From contig VAYN01000019.1 of the NCBI GenBank assembly GCA_005885405.1, forward strand, positions 3,912-67,911: a stretch of 64,000 nt of DNA. The letters are read 5' to 3'. Of the stretch, positions 20,069-27,189 are shown one piece after another. The notes under the pieces are model-generated. The model was not told the DNA's origin. It made no database searches and was given only the letters and a program-made list of their open reading frames with translations. Every line of letters begins with the position of its first letter. Position 1 is the first letter of the stretch. Both the position numbers and the translations under genes were made by a program. The stretch is from Actinomycetota bacterium. GTDB taxonomy: Bacteria; Actinomycetota; Thermoleophilia; Solirubrobacterales; 70-9.

Positions 20069-20731
20069 TCAGGCGCCGTCGCGCTTGGCGTCAACGAGGC
20101 CGTTGGCAATCGCGAAGCGGACCAGCTCGGGGCGGGTCTCCAGTCCCAGCTTCTCGAGCAGCTTCGCCCGGTTGACCTCGACCGCGCGCACGCTCAGGTA
20201 GAGCTTCTCGCCGATCTCGCGGTTGGTGTGACCGAGGGCGAGCAGCCGCAGCAGTTCGCGCTCGCGCTCACTCAGCGCCTCGATCGGGTCGGCCCCCAGT
20301 TGCGCCACCTGCCCGCCCAGTTCGGGATCAATATAGGAGCCGCCCTCGGCGGCGGCGCGAATCGCCTCCGTCAGCTGCCGCTCGGCGGCCTGCTTGAGGA
20401 CGTAGCCGGAAGCGCCGGCGCGCAGCAGCTCTCGCGCCCGCCGCGGGTCGCTCTGCATCGTCAGGACGGGGATCGCCATCTGCGGCCCATCCTCGCGGAG
20501 GCCGTGGACGTCACACGCCGTGATAGCAACCGGCGTTTGCAGGTAGAGGACGAGGATGTCGGGTCGCCGGTCCCGGACCAGCTTCTGCGCGGTGGGCGCA
20601 TCGGCAGCCTCACCGATCACGCGGATTCCCTCCTCGGCTTCGAGCATCGCCCGCAGGCCGCTACGGATCACGTTGTGGTCGTCGGCGAGGACGACGCTTA
20701 TCTCCTTCTTGCGGCTGTCCATGACCCTCAT
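20069..20731 (-). CDS. LuxR-family response regulator with phospho-Asp replaced by Tyr
   Basis: A 220-residue NarL/FixJ-type protein with receiver domain 12-130 and C-terminal LuxR helix-turn-helix (LSERERELLRLLALGHTNREIG). The acidic pair (ADDHN, residues 17-18), the switch Thr (VLTM) and the conserved Lys (GYVLKQA) remain. The phosphoacceptor position reads Tyr63 in ILVLYLQTP, where the family has Asp, and the following loop (VAITACDVHG) is unusual. A single base (G to T) converts the Asp codon GAC to TAC. It may be a phosphorylation-independent regulator or a decaying paralogue of the neighbour. ATG 20731 is six bases after TAACGC. Confidence 0.9.
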   Translation of the reverse strand: MRVMDSRKKEISVVLADDHNVIRSGLRAMLEAEEGIRVIGEAADAPTAQKLVRDRRPDILVLYLQTPVAITACDVHGLREDGPQMAIPVLTMQSDPRRARELLRAGASGYVLKQAAERQLTEAIRAAAEGGSYIDPELGGQVAQLGADPIEALSERERELLRLLALGHTNREIGEKLYLSVRAVEVNRAKLLEKLGLETRPELVRFAIANGLVDAKRDGA

Positions 20732-20737
20732 CGTTGC

Positions 20738-20747
20738 GCGTTACCCT
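20738..20747. promoter_or_regulatory. Overlapping divergent -10 elements
   Basis: TAACGC on the minus strand (complement of 20738-20743) and TACCCT on the plus strand (20742-20747) overlap by two bases and face apart, each six bases from a start codon (ATG 20731 and GTG 20754). The two response-regulator genes therefore compete for one promoter region. Confidence 0.5.
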
Positions 20748-20777
20748 CGCTGCGTGGGCGCCAGGCAGGAGGGAAAG

Positions 20778-21395
20778 ATGACCGTTGTCCTCGTCGACGA
20801 CCACTCGGTTGTGCGGGGAGCGCTGAAGGCGCTGCTCGAGGGGCAGGAGGATCTAGAGGTGATCGGCGAAGCCGGCGACATCGCCTCGGCGCGAGCGATA
20901 CTGGCCGAGGCGCAGCCGCGGGTGCTGGTCCTCGACGTCAACCTCCCGGACGGGCTCGCGGTCGACTCGCTAGCGGAGCTGCGCGAGGCCTCGCCGGCGA
21001 CCGAGATCGTCCTGCTGACGATGGAGCGCGACCTCACCCTCGCCCGCCGCGCCCTTGGCGCCGGCGCCAAGGGCTACCTGTTCAAGGACTCGGCCCACCT
21101 CGAGCTGATCGAGGCCGTACGCGCCGCCGCTGGCGGCGAGCAGCACCTCGCCCCGGGGGTCGCCGCCGGACTCAAGGACCAGGGCGACGAGGAGCGACCG
21201 TTGCTGTCGCCGCGCGAGACCGACGTCCTGCGGCTGATGGCTCTGGGGCACACCAACCGTGAGATCGGCGAGCAGCTCTCGCTGAGCGTCCGCACGGTGG
21301 AGACGCATCGGGCGCACATCCAGCAGAAGCTGGGATTGAGCAGCAGGCCGGAGCTGACCCGCTACGCGTTGTCGCACGGGTTGATCGGGACCTGA
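20778..21395 (+). CDS. LuxR-family response regulator
   Basis: A 205-residue NarL/FixJ-type response regulator. The receiver is intact: DD at residues 7-8, phosphoacceptor Asp53 (VLVLDVNLPDG), switch Thr (LLTM) and Lys (GYLFKDS). The C-terminal helix-turn-helix is LSPRETDVLRLMALGHTNREIG. ATG 20778 has a ribosome site (AGGAGGG). An in-frame GTG at 20754, six bases after TACCCT, would give eight more residues by leaderless initiation. It is likely the active partner of the GAF kinase encoded upstream. Confidence 0.93.
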   Translation: MTVVLVDDHSVVRGALKALLEGQEDLEVIGEAGDIASARAILAEAQPRVLVLDVNLPDGLAVDSLAELREASPATEIVLLTMERDLTLARRALGAGAKGYLFKDSAHLELIEAVRAAAGGEQHLAPGVAAGLKDQGDEERPLLSPRETDVLRLMALGHTNREIGEQLSLSVRTVETHRAHIQQKLGLSSRPELTRYALSHGLIGT

Positions 21396-21405
21396 ACTCA
21401 GCGAT

Positions 21406-21681
21406 CTAGGGTGCCAGCTCGCCCTCGATCTTTTCGATCGTCGACACCAGCTCTGCCAGGGGAACCCCGAGCCCCGAGCTGATTCTCAGCATGGTCAGGT
21501 AGCCCGGGTTTCGGTTCCCTCCCTCCAGATGGCTGATGTCGGTGACATGGATACCGGACCTCTCCGCCAGCTGTTCCTGGGTCAGCTGCTGTTCGAGGCG
21601 CGTTTTGCGAACCCCCATGCCAAGGGCTTGACGCCATCGGTCCTCATGTGACCCCCGACGAGACACGACCCCACTATGCAT
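21406..21681 (-). CDS. XRE-family helix-turn-helix regulator
   Basis: A small (about 91-residue) Cro/C1-type repressor: GVRKTRLEQQLTQEQLAERSG, then IHVTDISHLEGGNRNPGYLT (recognition helix) and a short C-terminal helix LAELVSTIEKIEGELAP. The start is uncertain (ATG 21681, GTG 21666 or ATG 21618). It is divergent from an Abi-like gene across a perfect palindrome, the usual layout of a regulator that controls itself and its neighbour. Confidence 0.85.
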   Translation of the reverse strand: MHSGVVSRRGSHEDRWRQALGMGVRKTRLEQQLTQEQLAERSGIHVTDISHLEGGNRNPGYLTMLRISSGLGVPLAELVSTIEKIEGELAP

Positions 21682-21702
21682 GACGGGGTCGCGGGGAGGA
21701 AC

Positions 21703-21751
21703 TTGACGCGTGTCGTATGTTGGGATACATCCCAACTAGGTATATATCCCA
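21703..21751. promoter_or_regulatory. Palindromic operator overlapping promoter of Abi-like gene
   Basis: Eight-base arms GTTGGGAT and ATCCCAAC with a two-base spacer (21719-21736) form a perfect dyad. A second half-site TATCCCA follows at 21745-21751. A plus-strand promoter (TTGACG 21703-21708, 17 bases, TACATC 21726-21731) overlaps the dyad. A TATATA on the other strand could serve the XRE gene. Confidence 0.6.
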
Positions 21752-21822
21752 GGTTCATCGGACGCCCGGAAATGACGAAGCCCCGGGCGCATGCATGCAG
21801 AGGCGCACCGGGGCATTCAGGA

Positions 21823-22506
21823 ATGAGTTTAGCAGCTAAAAAGTTACAGCCCAACCGGGATCGTCCCCCTTCTTCGCAGCTCACGGTATGGATAGGTGAG
21901 CCGCGTTTTCAGCGGTACCTCGATGCTCGCGATGGCGAGCCCGAAGCCGCCCTGGCGCTGTACCTCTGGAATGCAAAGGTCTCTGCCTCGTTTCTGGAGA
22001 TCCTCGGCCATCTCGAGGTGCTGCTCCGCAACGCGATCGACAGTCAGTTCCCGCGCGGCGACTCCCGGGGCGCCCTCTCGATCGTCCAGCCGGACGTCTG
22101 GCTCTGCGACCCGACGATCCTGACCCCCGAGAGCCGCGAGAAGGTGAACGAGGCGATCACGCGTCTCCAGTCCGAGGGCAAGCGCCCCACCCGCGCCCGC
22201 GTGGTCGCCTCAATGTCTTTTGGCTTCTGGCAAGCCCTATTCAGCGGCGTCTACGAGGAACTGTGGCGCACGACGCTCTTCAGAGCGTTCCCTCGCGGGG
22301 GTGGTAAGCGTCGCGAAATCGCCAACCTGGCTGGGCCGATTCTCCACTTCCGCAACCGGATCGCCCACCACGAGGCGATCTTCTTCTCAGACCTCAGTGG
22401 CCGCCACGATCAGATCCTGCAGCTCGCAACCGCCATCGACCCGGAGGCGGCACAGTTCATCGCCAGCGTGTCGCGGATCGAGGAGCGCCTGCGCGAGATG
22501 CCTTAG
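21823..22506 (+). CDS. Abi-like protein with HEPN-type RNase motif
   Basis: About 227 residues. It matches the Abi_2/Abi-like family: LGHLEVLLRNAID, then ARVVASMSFGFWQALFSG, LWRTTLFRAFP and the C-terminal HFRNRIAHHEAIF. The RNRIAH string (R177-x4-H182) is the HEPN signature that in characterised members makes a metal-independent RNase. These proteins give abortive phage resistance or act as toxins. Start ATG 21823 gives the conserved N-terminal region; ATG 21772 in the same frame is also possible. The divergent XRE gene is its likely repressor or antitoxin. No separate antitoxin is seen. Confidence 0.8.
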   Translation: MSLAAKKLQPNRDRPPSSQLTVWIGEPRFQRYLDARDGEPEAALALYLWNAKVSASFLEILGHLEVLLRNAIDSQFPRGDSRGALSIVQPDVWLCDPTILTPESREKVNEAITRLQSEGKRPTRARVVASMSFGFWQALFSGVYEELWRTTLFRAFPRGGGKRREIANLAGPILHFRNRIAHHEAIFFSDLSGRHDQILQLATAIDPEAAQFIASVSRIEERLREMP

Positions 22507-22536
22507 GAGGGAGCACCTGCGGGTAGATTGGCGCCG

Positions 22537-23706
22537 ATGCTCTTCTTCAGCCATCCGGCTTGCCTGGAGCACGATCCGGGGGAGGGGCTGCCGGGGCATC
22601 CCGAGCGACCCGATCGGCTGCGGGCGATCGAGGGTGCGCTGGCGGCGCGGGACTGGCTGGGATGGGAGCGGCGCGAGGCGCCGGCGGCGAGCGAGGAGGA
22701 GTTGGGGCTCGTCCACCCCGCCTCGCACGTGGAGGCGATTCGCGAGCTCTGCCGTTCCGGCGGCGGCTCGATCGACCTCGACACCTTCGCCGGCGAGGCC
22801 TCTTGGGAGGCGGCGCTCCGCTCAGCCGGCGCGGCCTGCGCGATGACCCGAGCGCTGCTTGCGGGCGAGGCTGAAGCCGGCTTCGCCGCCGGCCGGCCGC
22901 CGGGCCATCACGCCGAGCCGGAGCGGGCGATGGGCTTCTGCCTCTTCGACAACGTCGCCGTCGCAGCGGCGCTGGCGATCGCCGAGCTCGGGATCGAGCG
23001 GGTCTTCATCCTCGACTGGGACGTCCACCACGGCAACGGCACCGCCGAGATCTTCCGCCGCCGCGACGACGTCCTCTTCGCCTCGATCCACCAGGGCGGG
23101 ATCTTCCCCGGCAGCGGCGCCCGCGAGGACACCGGCACCGGCCCGGGCGAGGGCTTCACGATCAACCTCCCGGTCCCGGCCGGCAGCGAAGAGGACCTCT
23201 GGGTCGAGCTGCTCGAGCAGGAGGTGCTCCCCGCCGCCGCCCGCTTCGAGCCGCAGCTCGTCCTGATCTCGGCCGGGTTCGACGCCCACCGCGACGACCC
23301 GCTGGCCACCTGCCGGATGACCGAGGCCGGGTTCGCCGGCATGGCGGCGTCGCTGCGGCGGGCCTGCGAGGCGGTCGGCGCGCCGGTCGGCGTGGTGCTG
23401 GAGGGCGGCTACGACCTGGGCGCGATCAGCCGCTCGATGGCCTGGCGGGGCTGGAGCAGGTCAAGTTCGAGCCGGCGCCGCTGGAGCGGTTCCGCCCCCT
23501 GCTCGGCGAGCGCTTCGCGGAGATCGAAACGGCGGCGGCGGGGGCGCGAAAGACCTTCGCCGGGCGGCGGATCTGGCACGTCAACTCGACCTCGCAGGGC
23601 GGCGGCGTGGCGGAGATGCTGCGCGCCCTCCTCCCCTACGCCCGCGGCGCCGGGGTCGACGTCCGCTGGGCGGTCCTCACCGAGAGCGATGGCTTCTTCG
23701 ACCTGA
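22537..23706 (+). CDS. Histone deacetylase family protein, C-terminus lost by frame break
   Basis: Zn-dependent deacetylase of the HDAC/acetylpolyamine amidohydrolase fold. All catalytic motifs are present: PPGHHAEP, FILDWDVHHGNGT, LISAGFDAHRDDP and LEGGYD. Homology ends at about 23437 (GAISRSM); the remaining 90 codons to the stop at 23704-23706 are an Arg/Ser-rich out-of-frame reading of the glycosyltransferase gene. The last helices normally found after EGGYD are missing. ATG 22537 follows TAGATT (22524-22529) by seven bases. It may deacetylate small molecules or proteins, and could still fold. Confidence 0.85.
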   Translation: MLFFSHPACLEHDPGEGLPGHPERPDRLRAIEGALAARDWLGWERREAPAASEEELGLVHPASHVEAIRELCRSGGGSIDLDTFAGEASWEAALRSAGAACAMTRALLAGEAEAGFAAGRPPGHHAEPERAMGFCLFDNVAVAAALAIAELGIERVFILDWDVHHGNGTAEIFRRRDDVLFASIHQGGIFPGSGAREDTGTGPGEGFTINLPVPAGSEEDLWVELLEQEVLPAAARFEPQLVLISAGFDAHRDDPLATCRMTEAGFAGMAASLRRACEAVGAPVGVVLEGGYDLGAISRSMAWRGWSRSSSSRRRWSGSAPCSASASRRSKRRRRGRERPSPGGGSGTSTRPRRAAAWRRCCAPSSPTPAAPGSTSAGRSSPRAMASST

Positions 23707-24797
23707 CCAAGCGCATCCACAACCATCTCCACGGCGATGCCGGCGATGGCAAGGAGCTCGACGAGGCGGCGCGCGAGGTCTACGAGCGCGCCTCGGCCCG
23801 CTCGTCCCAGGCGCTGCGCGACCTGGTCGCCCCCGGCGACGTCATCTACCTCCACGACCCACAGCCGGCGGGGCTGGTGCCAGCGATGAAGGAGGCCGGC
23901 CTCGCCGTCGTCTGGCGCTGCCACATCGGCGTCGACCACCCGAACGACGTCGCCCGCGCCGCCTGGCGCTTCCTCCTCCCCTACGTCGAGCCCGCCGACG
24001 CCTACGTCTTCTCCCGCCGCGCCTACCTCTGGGACGGCCTCGACGAGGCGAAGGCCTGGGTCATGCCGCCGGTGATCGACCCCTTCTCGCCGAAGAACGA
24101 GGACCTCGACGACGAGCGGGTCGCCGCAATCCTCGCCGAGGTCGAGGAGGAGGCGACGATCCTCGAGACCGAACCGGTACCCGCTGACGCCAAGGTGGTG
24201 ACCCAGGTCTCGCGCTGGGACCGGCTCAAGGATCCCGAGGGCTTGCTGGAGATCCTCGCCGAGCACCTCGAGGACCCCGACCTGCACCTCTGCCTCGTCG
24301 GACCCGAGACCGAGGGCGTCCATGACGACCCCGAGGGGGCGCAGGTCTACGAGCGGGTCGCCTCCCGCTGGCGCGAGCTCGACGACGAGCACCGCCGCCG
24401 CACCCACCTCATCAGCCTGCCGATGGACGACCTCGCCCGGAACGCCGCGATGGTCAACGCGCTGCAGCGCCGCAGCGACGTGATCGTCCAGAAGAGCCTC
24501 GCCGAGGGCTTCGGGCTGACCGTCGCGGAGGCGATGTGGAAGTCGAAGCCGGTCGTCGCCAGCCGCGTCGGCGGCATCCAGGATCAGGTGAAAAGCGGGA
24601 AGACCGGGGTCCTGGTCGACGACCCCCGCGACCTGGCCGCTTTCGGGTCGGCGATCGCCGCCCTCGCCGACGACCCGGAGCGGGCCGCCGCGCTCGGCGC
24701 CGCCGGGCGGGACCACGTGCGCGAGAGCTACCTGGCGATCGACCGCCTGCGCGAATACGTCGAGCTGCTCGAGAGCCTCCTGCGAGATCGCGGCTAG
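23442..24797 (+). CDS. Trehalose synthase-like glycosyltransferase (GT4), start codon not found
   Basis: About 451 residues of a TreT-like retaining glycosyltransferase. Seen: a linker LERFRPLLGERFAEIE, then IWHVNSTSQGGGVAEML (donor-site glycine loop), VVWRCHIGVDHPN, SRWDRLKDPEGLLE, and the C-terminal donor motif QKSLAEGFGLTVAEAMWKSK with the E-x7-E pattern. The family makes trehalose from NDP-glucose and glucose. Coding homology extends upstream of any ATG or GTG in this frame, to about 23442, where the frame meets the deacetylase gene. The N-terminal residues and start have apparently been lost in the same event. It overlaps the universal stress gene by 4 bases. Confidence 0.85.
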   Translation: MAGLEQVKFEPAPLERFRPLLGERFAEIETAAAGARKTFAGRRIWHVNSTSQGGGVAEMLRALLPYARGAGVDVRWAVLTESDGFFDLTKRIHNHLHGDAGDGKELDEAAREVYERASARSSQALRDLVAPGDVIYLHDPQPAGLVPAMKEAGLAVVWRCHIGVDHPNDVARAAWRFLLPYVEPADAYVFSRRAYLWDGLDEAKAWVMPPVIDPFSPKNEDLDDERVAAILAEVEEEATILETEPVPADAKVVTQVSRWDRLKDPEGLLEILAEHLEDPDLHLCLVGPETEGVHDDPEGAQVYERVASRWRELDDEHRRRTHLISLPMDDLARNAAMVNALQRRSDVIVQKSLAEGFGLTVAEAMWKSKPVVASRVGGIQDQVKSGKTGVLVDDPRDLAAFGSAIAALADDPERAAALGAAGRDHVRESYLAIDRLREYVELLESLLRDRG

Positions 24798-25636
24798 CCC
24801 AGCCGCGGCACCACCAGCACCGGGCAGGGCGCCTTGTGCATCAGCTGGGTCGAGACCGAGCCGAGGAAGACCCGCGCCAGCGGCCCGTAGCCGCGCGAGC
24901 CGGAGACCACCAGGTCGGCGCCGGCTTCCTCGCAGGCCTCGGCGAGCGCGGGGCCGGGCTGGCCGGAGAGGACGCGGCCGGTCGCCGCCAGCCGCTCGTC
25001 GACCGACTTCACCGCCTGGGTCACGATCGGCCCGGCCTCGGGCGGGATCGCCGGCGTGTAGCCCGCCGCACCGGGGACGACGGCGACCGGCGCCGCGACG
25101 GTGTAGACGACGATCGTCGCCCTGCAGGCGAGGGCGATCGCTTCCGCCCGTTTCAGGGCCGCCTTCGCCTCCTCGGTGTCGTCGAAGGCGACGGCGATCG
25201 TGCGGAAGGGCCCGTGCTCCTCGCCGGCGTAGCCGCGCGGCGCGGTCAGAACCTCACACGGCGCCCCGTGCAGGAGCCCGTCGGCGACGCTGCCGATCAG
25301 CGTCCGCCCGACCGGCCCGCGGTGCGGCGAGCCGACGACGATGGTGTCGACTGCCTCGCGCTCGGCGAGGTCGTTGATCACCCCGGCCGGGCTGCCGCCG
25401 CCGAACGCCCGGGTCTCGACCTCCAGCCCGCCGAGCCGCTCCCGCGCCTCGTCGAATAGCGGCTGCGCCCGCTCGGCTTCCTCGTCGGCGAGGATTTCGT
25501 AGGGGATCGGCAACGGTCCATAGGGAAGGACGGTGACGACGAGGACGCGCGCGCCCATCGCCTCGGCCAGAACCCGCGTCAGCTCGAGCGCGTCGCGCCC
25601 GCCGTCGCTGCCGTCGAAACCGACGAGAACGTTCAT
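24794..25636 (-). CDS. Universal stress protein, tandem UspA domains
   Basis: A 280-residue protein with two UspA domains. The first starts MNVLVGFDGSDGGRDAL and carries the ATP-type motif VVGSPHRGPVGRTLIGSV. The second starts RTIAVAFDDTEEAKAAL and carries VVSGSRGYGPLARVFLGSVS, the G-2x-G-9x-G-S/T pattern of ATP-binding Usps. ATG 25636 is six bases after TACAGT (complement of 25643-25648). It is divergent from a flavoprotein gene, a pairing that suggests a shared stress or redox response. Confidence 0.93.
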   Translation of the reverse strand: MNVLVGFDGSDGGRDALELTRVLAEAMGARVLVVTVLPYGPLPIPYEILADEEAERAQPLFDEARERLGGLEVETRAFGGGSPAGVINDLAEREAVDTIVVGSPHRGPVGRTLIGSVADGLLHGAPCEVLTAPRGYAGEEHGPFRTIAVAFDDTEEAKAALKRAEAIALACRATIVVYTVAAPVAVVPGAAGYTPAIPPEAGPIVTQAVKSVDERLAATGRVLSGQPGPALAEACEEAGADLVVSGSRGYGPLARVFLGSVSTQLMHKAPCPVLVVPRLG

Positions 25637-25760
25637 GCTCGCACTGTAAGGATGCCGCCCGGCTCCCCTATCCGGGGAACCCCACATGCGGCAAACCCGC
25701 AGGCGATCGGGCGGCTTTTCCCGGATGGGGCCCTCGGCCCTCAGCTCCACACTTCTGGGG

Positions 25761-26912
25761 ATGAGCAAGGCAAAGGTCCTGATCGTCGGCGGCGGCGTCG
25801 GCGCCCTGGAGGCGGCACTCGCCCTCCATGACCTCGCGGGCGACCGCGCCGGAGTCGAGATCTGCGCCGGCCGCGGCGACTTCGTCTACCGGCCCTTCGC
25901 GGTGGGAGAGCCCTACGGCGCCTCCCGCGTCCTCCGCTACAGCCTCGAGCGGATCGCCGACCTCTGCGACGCCGAGTTCCAGCTCGAGAACGTCGCCTCC
26001 GTCGACCCGGCGCTGCGCCTCGCGACCAGCCACGACGGCGACGAGATCCCCTACGACTACCTCGTCGTCGCCCCCGGCGCCCGCCTGCTCTGGTCGGTCC
26101 CCGGCGCGACCACCTTCTGGGGAGTCCCCGACGAGGGTGAGATGCGAGACGTCGTCTCCCGCCTGCGCGAAGGGCGGCTGCGCCGGCTCGTCTTCACGAT
26201 GCCCGGCGGACACGGCTGGGCCCTGCCCGCCTACGAGCTCGCCCTTCTCGCCGCCACCGAACTCGAGCGCTCCGGCCTGACCGGGACCCAGCTGACGATC
26301 GTCACCCCCGAAGAAGGCCCGCTGCAGATCTTCGGCCGCCGCGCCTCCGAGCAGGTCGCCGAGCTGCTCGCCGAGCACGGGATCGAGGTGATCACCGGCA
26401 CCCACCCGGTCGCCTACGAGAACGGCGCACTGGCGGTGGTTCCCGGCGAGGAGATTGAAGCCGACGCCGTCGTCAGCCTGCCGCGGCTCGAGGGCCGCCA
26501 CATCGACGGCCTCCCCTACGACGGCCGCGGCTTCGTCCCGGTCGACGACCACGCCCGCGTCCCCGACCTGCCCGGCGTCTTCGCCGTCGGCGACGTCACC
26601 AGCTTCCCCGTCAAGCAGGGCGGGATCGCCACCCAACAGGCCGACGTCGCCGCTGAGGCGATCGCCCTCGACCTCGGCTGCGAGGTCGAGTCCAACCCGC
26701 TTGACCCGGTGCTGCGGGGGATCCTCTGGACCGGCTCGAAGCCGCGCTACCTGTTCGGCTGGCTCGGAGGCGGCCACGGTGAAACCTCGGTCGCCAGCGA
26801 GCGGCCGCCCTGGCCGATCGACAACCCGAGCAAGCTGATCGGGCGCTACCTGACGCCCTTCCTCTCCGAGCTCGAAGCAGCCAACCGAGCGCCGTCTTCA
26901 GCCGCAGGCTGA
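25761..26912 (+). CDS. NAD(P)/FAD-dependent oxidoreductase (NDH-2/SQR-like)
   Basis: A 383-residue two-dinucleotide-fold flavoprotein. N-terminal KVLIVGGGVGALEAAL binds FAD, ATSHDGDEIPYDYLVVAPGA is the second FAD motif, and GVFAVGDVTSFPVKQGG is the C-terminal FAD contact. It resembles sulfide:quinone reductase and type II NADH dehydrogenase, but I see no conserved catalytic Cys pair, so SQR activity is unlikely. There are no membrane helices; such proteins bind the membrane surface. ATG 25761 follows GGGG with only weak ribosome-site pairing. Divergent from the Usp gene. Confidence 0.85.
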   Translation: MSKAKVLIVGGGVGALEAALALHDLAGDRAGVEICAGRGDFVYRPFAVGEPYGASRVLRYSLERIADLCDAEFQLENVASVDPALRLATSHDGDEIPYDYLVVAPGARLLWSVPGATTFWGVPDEGEMRDVVSRLREGRLRRLVFTMPGGHGWALPAYELALLAATELERSGLTGTQLTIVTPEEGPLQIFGRRASEQVAELLAEHGIEVITGTHPVAYENGALAVVPGEEIEADAVVSLPRLEGRHIDGLPYDGRGFVPVDDHARVPDLPGVFAVGDVTSFPVKQGGIATQQADVAAEAIALDLGCEVESNPLDPVLRGILWTGSKPRYLFGWLGGGHGETSVASERPPWPIDNPSKLIGRYLTPFLSELEAANRAPSSAAG

Positions 26913-26991
26913 ACAAAGTGCGGAGAAACACGGATGCCGTCCCCACCGCGGCGCGAGAGGGTTGGAACAGGTTCCCCGATCGGAGAGATGA

Positions 26992-27189
26992 ATGAGCCAA
27001 TCCCTCGAATGTCCACGCTGCCACTCCCACACTGAGGCAAGCGGCAGCGGCTGGCAAAGCCGCTCCTGTCCCCACTGCGGCGCTCCCCTGGTGCTGGCGG
27101 CGGGCCCGGCGGAGACGCTGGTCCGCCGCTACCTCTACCGCGACCGCCCGGCACCTGTTGGCGCCCCGCCTCCAAAGGGTTGGCGTTAG
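26992..27189 (+). CDS. Small zinc-ribbon protein
   Basis: A 65-residue protein with CPRCHSH and CPHCGAPL, two CxxC knuckles 21 residues apart, making a zinc ribbon. The remainder is Pro/Arg-rich. CGGAGAG upstream of the ATG at 26992 can act as the ribosome site. It ends in a 4-base convergent overlap with the sigma-factor gene. The role is unknown; such ribbons usually bind nucleic acid or proteins. Confidence 0.75.
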   Translation: MSQSLECPRCHSHTEASGSGWQSRSCPHCGAPLVLAAGPAETLVRRYLYRDRPAPVGAPPPKGWR

